A DNA stretch of 64,000 nt from Ampelocalamus luodianensis (lineage: Eukaryota; Streptophyta; Magnoliopsida; Poales; Poaceae), in assembly GCA_036346255.1 (NCBI GenBank), contig CM070635.1, positions 42,001,715-42,065,714 of the forward strand. Direction: 5' to 3'. Position numbers and translations under genes: made by a program. Each line of letters begins with the position of its first letter. Positions within the stretch are counted from its first letter, which is position 1. Positions 47,901 through 59,079 of this stretch are shown here, in pieces. The notes beneath the pieces were generated by a model. That model saw only the letters and a list, made by a program, of their open reading frames with translations, did not search any database and was not told the origin of the DNA.

Positions 47901-48400
47901 TGCGTGTAGCATATGTATAGGTCTGTTACTTCACACGTCAGTCTTGCGAGTACATTATTGTACTCATTTGCTTTGCTTAATGTTATTTGTTGCAGAGGAA
48001 AAAGGTGAGCCCCAAGGGTCTTACTTTTGTGAGATGTGCGGTATTTGGGACGACTAGCTTGGCGGTCCGGTTGGTTGCCTTGTGGGTTAAAGGTACACTA
48101 ATTGGCTTTTGTTTATCGCCATCTTATGGCACTTTTGCTTCCGCTGTTTACTTAGTTATTTGTATGGCATTTGGCCGTCGGCCCCTCTTTTGTAATAACT
48201 TTATATTATGTACAACTTCTGGTTTGTTGCTGTGCTTCGGTTCTATGTAAATGAATGGAATTGATGCATGATTTTGTAACGGGTGTGTATACTGCATTTT
48301 TGGGAAGTATACATATCTCGAGTCTTGGTTTATTTGATTTGTGATGCTAGGGTCAATGAAAGATTAAGCATTACAAGCCGAATAAACCGGGGTCCTCACA
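44935..48400 (+). mobile_element. Solo LTR, 3466 bp, flanked by CGGGG target duplication
   Basis: It begins TGTAACATCTCGATTCTGG and ends CGGGGTCCTCACA. CGGGG is found directly before (44930-44934) and directly after (48401-48405). A CTATTCGAATAGCC block followed by GGTTATGGAC (47588-47617) is the inverse of the motif in the minus-strand LTRs, which sets plus orientation. There is no gag-pol inside. It lies within the CACTA element, so it is the younger insertion. Confidence 0.93.
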
Positions 48401-48894
48401 CGGGGGCAAGGTCGGGGAGGAGGTCATGGTGGATGCGTTGCCTGAAGCTGGTGAGTAGGAACAAGAAGGTAAGGTGGATGCAAAGGCAGAGGTACATCCC
48501 CAATGTTTTGAAGCTGTGAGGTCTCATTGGGTGGGTTGTTTATGCTGCAGGTGGTGCGGGGACCTGCAGTGGCGGTGGCTACCGTGGGGCATCGGCAACA
48601 TGGTGGAATTGCTGTGGGCTTTTTGATGCGTTTGCTAGTTCAGAGAGATAGATGGATCATGGAGGTGAGATGGTTCTGCGTGCCATGATTGTGTTTCTGA
48701 CATTGCTTTGGTGAATTGAAATGGCATTCAATGTGTAATTTCTATGAATTCTGTAAATTTTCTACGTAAATGTGGCATTTGGGAATAGTCGATGAATTTT
48801 TATTAGGGTGAACCTTTGAAACATGAGATGCAGATTTGTATTCCCTTACTGTCCAGCAATTGATTGATTTGGCTCAAAATCCAATTTTTTTGCA

Positions 48895-49150
48895 ATAGAA
48901 AAAACTATCACAAACGGTTGTTCTTGTTCAGAACCGTCTGTGAAAAAAGCTATCACAGATGGTTCTGAACAAGAACCATCTGTGATAATTACTATAACAG
49001 ACGGTTCTTGTTCAGAACCGTCTGTGATAGTTTTTTTCATATACGGTTTGAAAACCGTCTGTAATAACCGTCTGTTATCACAGACACATAAATCCAGACG
49101 GTTCATAAATCGTCTGTGATGACGATTGAGAGCCGTCTGTGATGACTCTT
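48895..49150. repeat. Right subterminal repeat array of the CACTA element
   Basis: Alternating ACAGACGGTTCTTGTTCAGA and AACCGTCTGTGATA units, mostly in head-to-head pairs, mirror the left array. Confidence 0.85.
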
Positions 49151-49165
49151 TGTGTAGTAGTGACA

Positions 49166-49554
49166 ATTTATTGGGTTCGTACTATCCTGGCATATTAACT
49201 AAAGAAGTTTCAAAATAGAAAAATAAACAACTGTAGAAATGGATGGGGTGATGGTTTGAATTATGAAAGTTTACATCAATCTCAAGGCACATTTGATGTT
49301 GGTGACAGTACATGTACCCGCATGTAGATGTGGAAAAACCACATTCTTATAAAAATACCAACAAATCATAAGATGGTCGCTTTAAAAACCTGAAAAGTGC
49401 CTTCTTAGCACCAAATATCTAGAGAGTGGAAGCAAGACACCTGGCAAGATTTGAAAGCCTACCCGCATGAAACATTAGGCAAGCACCAACAACTTCACCA
49501 ATTAATGATGTCAGATTTGGTGCAATATCGTTCATCTTGGTAACAAGACACTCA
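49166..49554. other. Spacer between CACTA and Harbinger elements
   Basis: AT-rich sequence, no ORF or repeat recognised. Confidence 0.5.
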
Positions 49555-49933
49555 TAAGGGCATGTACCATAGTATAGACAGATGTTATCTATAGTAACTC
49601 TCCATGTTACCTGTAGACAACACTAAAGACAACTCATACAATGAGTTGTCTTTTTACTTGTCGTTACATATCACATAATCTTTTAATGCTTTCATTGGCC
49701 TAAGAAATGTGGTGAACAACTCTAATTTTCATTTTTGTGGACTACTTGTATTGTTTTTTTTTATTTCGGATACATGATTAAAAGAAAATGAATATGGTTG
49801 AAATAGATAAATAATGATAATTTGTATGATATGATAATACGGATACATTAATATGGAAATGAATTTGTAGAGAACTAGTACATAATAAAGAGAATAATAA
49901 TAATAATATGTGACTTAAATAGGCCTAAACATT

Positions 49934-51298
49934 TTACTTGTTCTCATAGTGTTGCCATATATGCTCGACTAAATCCCTCTTTAGTTGGATATGTGTTGGC
50001 CAAGCACAAATAGAGGAATTTCTCTGCAGCACATCCATTAAGCAAATGTTATGGCCATTATTGACTTCCAGCAGTAGAACGAAAGATGTCCCTGATGTCT
50101 CGTTCAAGTCCAAAGGAGCGGTGACCAATTCTCGTTCATCTTCAACAATCATATTATGAAGAATGACTCAAGCTTCCATGATTTTGCCGATAGCAACCCG
50201 TTGCCACAACTATGCTAGACGACGCACGATGTTAAAACGAGCTTGCAATACCCCAAATGCCCCCTCAACATCTTTCCTTGCCCCTTCTTGATGTTGTGCA
50301 AATAATTTATCCTTATCTGTATGATGGAGCGATATTGTCTTCACGAAGATAGCCCATTATGGGTATATACCGTCGGCAAGGTAGTAACCCCTATCATATT
50401 GCTTCTCATTGACACTAAAATGAACTTGTTGAGATCCCCCTGTTAACGCTTCAATGAACAATGGTGATTGATTAAGCACATTAATGTCATTGTTAGACCC
50501 GGTGACACCGAAATAAGCATGCTATATGCGAAGGTCTTGCGAAGCAACCGCTTCGAGGATCATAGTAGGGACACCATGGTCACCTTGGGTGAATTGGCCC
50601 CTCCATGCAACTGGACAATTCTTCCACTGCCAATGCATACAGTCAATACTCTCTAGCATGCTAGGGAAGCCACGAGATTCACCAACTTCAAGCAAATGCC
50701 CCACTTCCTCACATGTGGGGGGCCGCAAATACTCTGCACCAAATTTGTCAATCACCCCTGGTGCAAACTTACCCAAGCACTCCAATGCAGTGCTCATGCC
50801 GATCGTTAGTACCTTGTCAAGTTGGTTAGCAGAGGTGTCATATGCAAACATACGAATTGTTGTCGTACACTTTTGTAGTGGTGGGAGTCCTAGACGATTA
50901 GTGGAATCTGTCCTATTAGTGAAATAGGAATCCCATTCGCCTAGCGCATTCACGATTCATAGGAAGAGAGGTCTTCTCATCCGAAACCTTCTACGAAATA
51001 TTTTGTCAGAGTAGAGAAGATGTGTGGAGAAGTAACTAGTCACGAGCTTCTCATGGGCATCTTCACGATCCCTCCATATGTATCTCCTCGTACCACTTCG
51101 ATGACGAGATGATTCGGCTCTTTGATCAACATTGGCCTTCAACTTCGCACCGACCTAGTCGGCGATTAAGTCTAAGAAATTTTGCTCGGCAATGAAATCT
51201 TCAATTGTGTAGAACTCGGTTGGGTCAATATCATTGAGATCCTCTGAGGAAGAATAGTCAAAATCATCCGAGGAAGAAGAGTCCGGTTGGCATGACAT
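49934..51298 (-). pseudogene. PIF/Harbinger DDE transposase with six nonsense codons
   Basis: The frame opens at MSCQPDSSSSDDFDYSSSED and continues without any frameshift to WQHYENK. It is of the plant HARBI1-like type (DDE_Tnp_4 / Plant_tran family by memory): LRPPTCEEVGHLLEVGESRG, FPSMLESIDCMHWQWKNCP, PTMILEAVAS and GSNNDINVLNQSPLF. The DDE triad is readable (SIDCMHW, SNNDINV, VEGAFGV). Six in-frame stops interrupt it, at 51155, 50957, 50522, 50357, 50210 and 50168. The intact enzyme would cut and paste the element at TAA/TTA sites together with the ORF1 protein. Confidence 0.93.
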
Positions 51299-52942
51299 AG
51301 TTCAAGTGTTTAAAGGATAATAAGAGGTAGAAAAATGTTTTTTTTGTGGATGGTTCGGCAAAGTCTGATGCTATATATCATTTTGGAGCTCACGTATGAA
51401 TGCTTGTATCAACTGGTATTCAAGTTCACATACATGTGAACTGGATAGCACTAGTTCACATATAGCTTGTATCAACTGGTATTCACGGTCACATACATGT
51501 GAACTGGTCCTGGCCATTCACACACAATACATTGATTGATGCATACTTCTCATGATAAGAAGAATGCTAGCAACAATTTGGAAGGAAAACAAACATGGAT
51601 CTTGTTACACCTTATCAGTTGATTATTTGCAAAGAGGAAGATCACTTTTTGATAAGCATGTAAAAGCCAAAGAGTACTAGTCTATATCATACTAACAAAA
51701 CGAAGCTAACAGCAACTGTTCACCAACCAGCTTTTGAAGGCCCTCTCAAGTCGCTCAAAAGATGATCACCAAAGTATATCACCTAAGAGATAATCAAAAA
51801 GATGTGAGATGATATATTTAAATGGACAACTTTCGAAAGTCAGTATTTAGGAGATGCATGTGTTAGTATGACACTGAAGACCAGACTGCATGTGTTAGTA
51901 TGACACTAAAGACCAGACCAAGTTAGAGAGTGATGGCCTATGCGGTAACTTTACAAATATGACAAGGTTGTGGTAATAATCTATTAGATTAAGCATGCAA
52001 CATAGTCAACATGCAGCAGATGAACCTAAAGATCATGTGATAGCTTCCACTATGCAGCAGAAAATCAACTACCATTTGATATATGCAAATGTTTGACGTG
52101 AAACTATTGTGTTTATTTAAAAATAAAAACTATATTAATCTAGATAGAAAAAGTTAAAGCTGATTGAACATATATAAAAAATGATCCTTGAGGTTGAAAA
52201 CAACAACCCCAGGCCTCTCACTTTGTAATCTCTGAAATGATTTTAAATGACCATGGTAATATACTTGATTGGGCATAAATTGTCAACTGAAGTAAAAGCT
52301 AAGGTATCATTTTCAGTGTCATACACCCTACAAGTAACCAGTAAATATAATTAGGAATCCAGAATTGAAGTAGACATAATTGATCAGAACATTTAAAAAA
52401 CTGGCAACAATACAAGTTCTTGTGCACCTGTACTTACTAAGACCTACTTTCTGTTAATATTCAAAGGTTTAGAAACAGTCTTACATGGATGTAGCAGTGT
52501 AAAAGGCAAATGAACACATTAACACCACTACATGGATGTAGTAGTGTAAAAGGCAAATGAACACTTTAGTAGACTTAAAATGACACCTTCAGAAACATGA
52601 TCCAATTAATAATAGAAGCGAATTATTTACCTCTCGACCTCAACCATCATTGGCAAATAATCTCCACCGCATACACCTAATTGCCTTCATGTGCTTAGCT
52701 TTCACATCTTCAGGCATGTTACTAGTGTCATGAGTAATGAGTGTCATGTATGTTCCCAGCATTTTTTATTCCTTATCAACCGTTTTGACCTCTTTATCGA
52801 TCATTTTCGCCTCCTTATCTATCATCTTGGCCTCATTGTTCTCCTTTGTTGCAAGGTGGGAAAGCCTTGCCACTTCAAGCTTCTTAGCTGAGATGCGTTT
52901 CTACAATTCCATCGCCCCGCTGTGATTTTCGTTAGTTTCAGC
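51299..52942. other. Harbinger internal non-coding region between transposase and ORF1
   Basis: AT-rich. It holds several short tandem duplications: near 51408-51505 (TTGTATCAACTGGTATTCA twice), 51845-51915 (GCATGTGTTAGTATGACACT twice) and 52480-52565 (ACATGGATGTAG.AGTGTAAA twice). No gene is seen. Confidence 0.6.
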
Positions 52943-53811
52943 CTACAAATTTAGATATTTGTTGAGCTCTTCCACTTCTACTATTTTTGCCTTCGGTTTG
53001 CCTTTGGCATTGCGTTCAGCCTTGGCTGCTTTTGTTCCTATCGAGTGCGGGATACCTTCGATATTTATAGGAGATGGCGTGTTGGATATCTTCTTAGCTG
53101 AGATATCTTCATTGAGCTTTTTATTGTAAGCATGCCACTTGGGCTGGTCTCTAACAACCTTCCAAGTCAAGATGTGTATAAACTATCCACCGTAGTCTTC
53201 ATCATAGATATGGTGGGACTTATCCATCAACTGATCATCGGACTATCCACTAGCATATATACGATAAGCCTTCAACCAAGAGCATTGGAATTCATTGACC
53301 CATTTGTTAAGTTTATGCTAACAGTCGTTGGCTTGCTTCGTTGTGCGTCTTTGATTTTTTATGGTGGTGTTGTTGCAGGCAGCAGCAACATCTTTCCAAT
53401 ATTTATCACTTTCTTGTTATTGCTTATGGTAGGATCATTTGAATTGTTCAACCATGCACACGTCTACATTGTTAACAAAAACATTAGTTTTGTTGAAAAC
53501 ATACAACAAAAAAATGTAATTATTCATATAGACTACTAAATATGAGTATATTCAAAACTTACCAATCTTACATCCTCCTCTTGTGTCCAGTTCAAGCGCT
53601 TCTCAGTCCTACCTTCTCCATCGTCGTCTCCGCTGTCAATATGGATGAATGGCTGGGATTGTGGAGCTGATGCTGCACGTGGACTCCACGATTTAGATAG
53701 TGATGGTGATGGACTTCCTTTAGCTGCTGGCGGTCGTGGTGCCAGGGATGGAGTGTAGTGTGAAGTGCCACCAACGTAGTAGAAAGGGAAATTGGATGAA
53801 TTTTGTGACAT
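52943..53811 (-). pseudogene. PIF/Harbinger ORF1 (Myb/trihelix-like DNA-binding protein)
   Basis: Exon 1 (53811-53562) starts MSQNSSNFPFYYVGG and leads through a Pro/Ser-rich N-terminus to KRLNWTQEEDVRL, the start of the Myb-like domain. It ends at a good donor (GTAAGT). Exon 2 starts near 53463 with AWLNNSNDP and continues after a one-base shift into DKYWKDVAAACNNTT. Near the end, ASG*SDDQLMDKSHH and TWKVVRDQPKWHAYNKKLNE are typical of this family (the NAM-associated C-terminal region). Stops and at least one frameshift make it non-functional. In active elements this protein helps the transposase bind the ends and enter the nucleus. Confidence 0.8.
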
Positions 53812-53829
53812 GTGGGTGTTAATGAGGAG

Positions 53830-55599
53830 CATGTTGTGGAAAAGGAAAATCGGGTGAATTTTGTGAATAATTTAGGAATCCACCGCCCGACCAATAATCT
53901 TTTCCCCCAAAAAAGGCATGTAAAAATTATCAATGTCAAATGATAATCCATCCTATGATATACATACCAACTGAATTGTAACAACAATTCATATGGTCCC
54001 GGGTAGATAATCCAGGCTAAGCATTTGATATGCATACCAACTGAATTGTAACAACAATTCACAATGTATACACTAACCAAAAATTATCAATGGCTAACGA
54101 TAATAAGTGCTAAATGTTTACCAACCTAGATCTAACATTGGTTCATGTTTACCAACCTAGCTCTATCATTGGTGGGGCAAATAAACTGAGACGCTCAATA
54201 ATGCTTCCTCTCAACAAGCAAGTGAAGTAATGATACCCAATCCCATGACATGATTCTTAATGGCAAAATGCTACACAGTTGATCAATCTAACTACTGGTA
54301 GATGCTTGTATTCTGAAAACCTGAAGTCGTATAACATGCAGATGACAACACAATCCTATATCAAATCCTACATTTCTCATGTCATGGTTCTAAAATCTGA
54401 ATGTATGATAATGCAATTGAAGCTACCTACTAAACCATCTGCATCTAGTGGCAAACAAAATCATATATAGCTGGTATAGTGTCAGGTGTAAAACGACCAA
54501 GCAAAAATTCACTGATCCATGCATCAATTCAATGCATAAATCACAAAATTTAAACAGTTCAAAGACGCAACTATAGATTATAAAAAATTACAATAAGCTC
54601 ATTATATATAAAAGATAACCACCAAAATACCAATTTGTAGTACATTTTAGTACCTAGGCTACTTGAACAAATAAACAGACAAAGAATCTCTTGCTAATGT
54701 ACATAATAGGAAAATGAACCGCAAATCCAATCCAGTGGCACAACTCATACAATTACAGTAACAATAGCTCAAAGAACTGATGTCCTCAACAACAAATCTC
54801 TTGCTAATGTACATAATAGGAATGGGGAAGAGCACACGTACTAGCTCTGCGGATCTGTAGTCGGGGATGAGAACTCGGCCACCGTGGCATGGTCTGACGG
54901 CTTGTCAGTGTGGAACACATGACGTGAGGATGTGGTTGGGCTAGCGGTGGATGCCCCCTCACACCAAACCCCGGCACCGGCGAAGGCGCCATCGCTCCCA
55001 ACCTCCATAGAGGTGTTTGGCTGCGATCCCGGAAGCGGCCATGGTGGTGGCAGTGATGGCGATGAAACGATACGCTTTCTCCCATGAGGCATCCTCGATT
55101 CCACCCAGGCGATGGTCGGTGATGCGCAACCAGCAGCAGCAGAGGATGGGGATGGATTGGAGGGGCAAGGATTTAGAGGGGATTTGGAGGGGCAAGCGAA
55201 TGGATTGTCTGCTGGCTGCGCATGTGAGGGATTGGGAGCGGAGAGCGTGCGAGGGATTGGGGAATTTTGGGCGCTGAGCAGAGAAAAAAGAGGGGAAGAC
55301 GGCTGCCTTTCGAGCGCACAGTGGAGAAGAAATGCTTTTCGCGCTGGATAAAAGGAAAGAAAAGAGGGAGGGCGCATGGGATCGAAGGGTCACACAAATT
55401 TTTGATGTAGACGGCTCTATCGTATGATTCCATACAACGGGAGATTTAGTCATCGATAGCTCCTTGGTTCTGGTGATACAGTCGGCTACGGGATTGTAGA
55501 TAATATTTTTCTCTCTCTTTATTCTCTTTCATCCACATCAGCTAAAATTCTACGTGACAGAGACTATAGATGGTTGATGTAAGCCTATTGTACATGACC
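53830..55599. other. Upstream part of the Harbinger element
   Basis: Non-coding. It contains a duplicated phrase ACCAACTGAATTGTAACAAC (about 53967 and 54038), a duplicated GTTTACCAACCTAG near 54116 and 54148, and a duplicated TCTTGCTAATGTACATAATA near 54688 and 54799. The GC-rich stretch 54840-55400 has overlapping ORFs on both strands (up to 178 codons) with no recognised product and may be the element's promoter/leader. Confidence 0.5.
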
Positions 55600-55764
55600 T
55601 AAAGGTTTTTACGATATTCAAATAGATTCATGACCCTTTGTGCAAATTGCTGGACATTGATCAAATCAACCGGTCAAAGATCCTAGCCTAAAAACCAAAC
55701 AAGAATAAATAAACCACAAAGAAATTACTATGACTATTATAATGAAACAAAATAATTGTAGCTA

Positions 55765-56290
55765 TATCCCATTGCCCATTGAGGCCTTCACTGCTTCAAC
55801 AATTTCTTTTGGCTTGTCCTCATCTCCAATCAGACCAGCTAAAGCTGGAATATCTTTTTCCGCTAAATCAGATTTGTTTACGATGAACTTAGCAAGCTTA
55901 GCATAGAGGTAGTTGTCATTGACAATTTTACCAGCTCAGGAAAATTCCATGAAAACCATTCCATGCATTATGATTCAGCAAGCAATAAATATTCAATTTA
56001 CCATTATGCTCACACTCCCACACCAGATGGACTCAAATACCATTGCACAGCGAATCAATACTACAATCATGGCAGGTCCTAGACAAATGAATCAGGGAGT
56101 TAACCAAAACACAAAAGCATAACAAACCAGACCTCACTCTCACGGAGAAGGAATTGATGTTCTTGTCAAGCGTATCCAACAGAAAAATGGTCTAAATCAC
56201 CATGTTGTCCACACAGTTCACATCAAACTTCACCTTCGCCCTGCTATAGCTATGCCCCAGGCCGAGCTGGGCCATCTCTAGGTCCGATTT
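55765..56290 (-). pseudogene. NOP56-like snoRNP protein gene fragment
   Basis: Minus-strand pieces read SDLEMAQLGLGHSYSRAKVK, then VDNMVI followed by a stop where Gln is expected, then FLLDTLDKNINSFSVRVR. After an intron-like gap (about 55935-56135) the reading resumes as FPELVKIVNDNYLYAKLAKF and IVNKSDLAEKDIPALAGLIG, ending ASMGNGI and a stop. These are typical of the NOP56/NOP58 family, nucleolar core proteins of box C/D snoRNPs, closest to NOP56 in wording. Only about 100 codons out of roughly 500 remain, so it is a fragment. A 3' splice-site-like TAG precedes the first block at about 56290. Confidence 0.75.
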
Positions 56291-56439
56291 CTACCACGAT
56301 GAAACACACAAAATCAAAGTAAGTTATCCGGCAATTAAACAAGCAAAGTGTCACAGCTGCTCACGTGCATAACCATACAACTACGAACCACATAAATTAG
56401 AATGCAAAATGGAAACATGTGTTGTGGGCAATCAAAAAT

Positions 56440-56690
56440 CGCATCACTTTGAGAGTGTTGATAATTAGGGTTACAAGAGGTCGACAACCAAACCTCAAAC
56501 TCCTGGACCTCTCTGAGAGCGAGTTCTCCGTGCGATCCCCCGGACGATCGGCAACCTCATGTGCCTCGAGACGCAACGATTGTACAACAACAATGTTGGC
56601 CCAGCTCCCGAAGAGAACTCGTATATTTTTTCCTCTCTGGAACGCACGCACTCAAGAAGATGAACACATATGAGCTTCGCGATGCCTAAC
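56440..56690 (+). pseudogene. Short LRR gene remnant
   Basis: In one plus frame LKLLDLSESEFSV and, after one base shift, TIGNLMCLETQRLYNNNVGP can be read, which fit two consecutive LRR units (LxxLDLSxNxF, IPxTIGNLxxLxxLxLxNN). The remnant is short and the reading depends on a shift, so the assignment is tentative. Confidence 0.4.
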
Positions 56691-57770
56691 CACTTGCGTC
56701 TTTTCTCTCTTCTGTTATTCCATTGCTTATCACTTTACAAACTAGTTACAATATTTTTTATAGTTATAATGTGACATGTAACCTCTCCACTAACACATTC
56801 AAGTAGGCCACTACCTCCACTACATGCACTAGCTAATTACTCTATTAATTAATTAGCAGTCTACTAGCTCCACTAACTTTACCATGCAACTAACATGTAA
56901 ACTCAATTAACATACAAAACACTAAGAAGTCAAGATTATATCTAACAATTTTCCCCTAATCTTGACATGCCGACTCACCGTTGCGGATCGTCCGCAACGT
57001 CTTGCCACATGCAACGGCTTTCTCTTTGTTGCCACACGTAGTGGCCTCTTGCATGACTCATCGTGTCATTGACGGTCTTCAACACTTATCTCCAAGAAGT
57101 CTCGCCTTCCCACTCGACACGAATTAGCAACACAAACTCCCTTTATGTGTCGCCGAACCCACACAGCCGCTTCTCTACCACGTGGTGCACTCCTTGAGGG
57201 ACAGTATAGTCGCCCTCACCACGCGATCACTCTTGAGGGACAATACATTCGCCCCTCGCCATCAGCGACCATGAACATGGGCGCCACCACAGACCATGCA
57301 CCTGGCAGTTCTTCTCTTGGAGACATAGAGATGGCCATCAATGCCATCTTGCCTTGCCAGTTGTCGATGACGCTTCTTGGTAGCGGTATTTGGGAGACAC
57401 ATCTCATCCACTCTTCGTCGCTATCTCTTTGCCGCCATGTCGTCGCTGGTGGCATGACTCACCGGGCGACTCCAACCTCTGATTCTTCTTGCGATGATGG
57501 CCTCCATGCCATTGTCGTTTGTTGGCCTCATGCTGACTCATTTCCCGGCGACGTCGCACCGCCTCACCTTGCCGTCGTCGACCTACTCCGCGGCGATCAC
57601 GTCGTTGCTGCTGGTGTGCACGTCACGTGTGATTCCGGCACACCGCTGGCATCGCCATGGCCACGCGGACCTCCGCCGTCGCGTCCCCGGGCGCATGGTG
57701 CTGCCAGCTTGTTGCCAGTGCCCCGTACGCCTCCGCCCAATGCATCGGCTCTCCTCGTCGCAATAGAAGG
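56691..57770. other. Intergenic, possible copia-type LTR/leader remnant
   Basis: The AT-rich part (56700-56960) ends with TCTAACAATTTTCCCCTAAT, an LTR-boundary-like phrase seen in grass copia elements read in reverse. The GC-rich part (57090-57770) has an open frame of 233 codons with compositional bias and no domain. I do not call a gene. Confidence 0.3.
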
Positions 57771-58353
57771 CATAGTTATTAAATCTGGCCCGACCCGCCG
57801 GTTGGGCTGGAAAAAATCAGACCCATCAACTTTATCAACCGATTGAGCTCCCAAGAACGGACATGTAGTTGGCCTGGGAAAAACCGTCTGACTCAGATGG
57901 GTTTTCAGTGAATCACCCGACTTGAGCGGATTTTCAAAGAACCGGACATCTCTGTATTGATAACTCTTTGGCGACACAGTTGAAAAGAACTACTTTGTAC
58001 TGTCTAAGGCAAGAATGCTTGGGTCGTGCTGCCATTGCTCATCGGGAACGACGGGAAGGCATCAACAAAGACTATTGTAATAAAAAAAAAATCAGTTTTT
58101 TGGTACAGCTCACCTTTGCCATGCTTAGCAGCCTTGTTAATGCTTGGAACACTCACCAACACTCCTTAATGCAGTTTTACTCCAGTGAATTAGCATCTCA
58201 AACATTGGTATAACATGATTTAATATATAAATGTAATATTTTCTCTATTTATAAGTCATATATAAATTAAAATTATATATAATACACATGTGGTCCGATC
58301 GGTGACCCATTGACCCGAGACCTCGACCGGGTCGGGCAGGTTTAATAACTATG
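57771..58353. mobile_element. 583-bp inverted-repeat element, hAT- or Mutator-like
   Basis: The ends are CATAGTTATTAAATCTGGCC and, inverted, CATAGTTATTAAACCTGCCC, continuing into a CGACCCG word. Outside lie ATAGAAGG (57763-57770) and ACAGAAGG (58354-58361), an 8-bp duplication with one mismatch, which would favour the hAT superfamily. The interior repeats CGGTTGGG/GGACAT-type phrases and has no transposase. Confidence 0.7.
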
Positions 58354-59079
58354 ACAGAAGGTCTCTTGTTTTTTTTGTATAGATATGGGAATTATGGTCT
58401 CCATTTGCTTGGCTAATTTGCTCCTTGAAAGCTCGAATTTGTACCAGGGACATCCAACGTGATTGTTCTCAGGTGAAATTTAACGGACACCGCCGCGGTT
58501 TTGTCAGTCGGCAGTGCACCGCCGGCAACCGAGGCCGCGCCGTGCCACCTGCTACTCGCTTCGCCACGTGATCGTGAACTGTGCGGCCAAGCAGCAGCGA
58601 GAGGCGGGCTGCGTCTTGTATGGGCGGACTCCCGGATAAGGCCGTGTCGCTGCTCACCATCTTTTACCCGCGCAATTGGGCCGTTTCGCAACTATGCGGG
58701 CCGCGCGCAATTTCGTGGGCCACGGAAACTTTCGTCAGGGGAACGGTTAGCCACGACCCACGCGCGGTTGCGTTGCACGGTTAACTTTACAACACATTTT
58801 GCAATGGTAAATATCGCAATCGATGTCTCAGGTTAGCTAGTGCAATTGTAACACTCATGCAGTCAGGCTTAATGAAATGCAAAAATAATGTCCTTTAATT
58901 CTCGAGAGAAAAAAAATATCCACCACAGTTCTTACAAATTAACCCCCAATTAACACTTTATATCACTCGCAAAACTTGTACTGAACAAGTCAAAATATGA
59001 AAAGAAGACCCAAAAGTGCGAGCGCACGATCGAACGAACGCGCGTGTGCGCGCCAACGGTGCAAGCAAGAAGAACAAGC
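58354..59079. other. Region downstream of the CESA gene
   Basis: Includes the expected CESA 3' untranslated region (roughly 58850-59079 on the minus strand) and a GC-rich piece at 58490-58790 with overlapping ORFs but no recognised product. No canonical AATAAA was found close to the stop. Confidence 0.4.

Larger units (their letters stand above)
44206..49162 (+). mobile_element. Non-autonomous CACTA transposon with ACA target duplication
   Basis: The left end reads CACTACTACAAAATA and the right end TGTGTAGTAGTG, the inverse. Both sides are flanked by ACA (44203-44205 and 49163-49165), the 3-bp duplication of CACTA elements. Dense subterminal repeats of the ACAGACGGTT type occur in both orientations near each end. 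The total is 4957 bp, but 3471 bp come from a later solo-LTR insertion, so the element itself is about 1.49 kb. It carries no TNPD transposase and must have depended on a helper. Orientation is given from its small ORF. Confidence 0.92.
49558..55599 (-). mobile_element. PIF/Harbinger DNA transposon (6042 bp) with TAA target duplication
   Basis: The left end reads GGGCATGTACCATAG and the right end, inverted, GGTCATGTACAATAG: 13 of 15 bases match. Both are flanked by TAA (49555-49557 and 55600-55602), the 3-bp target of PIF/Harbinger. On the minus strand it carries the two expected genes in order: ORF1 (Myb/trihelix-like, 53811-52943) and the DDE transposase (51298-49934). Both are decayed, so it is a full-length but dead autonomous-type element. 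Confidence 0.9.

Noticed and set aside
53132..53539. 135-codon plus ORF with hydrophobic stretches
   Set aside because: It is opposite the ORF1 relic of the Harbinger element; its hydrophobic look comes from the antisense reading.
54841..55377. 178-codon minus ORF in the Harbinger element
   Set aside because: Ser/Pro-rich, overlaps ORFs in other frames and lies upstream of ORF1; more likely leader sequence.
57145..57846. 233-codon plus ORF
   Set aside because: Compositional frame in a GC-rich stretch that runs into the inverted-repeat element at 57771; no domain, no splice context.
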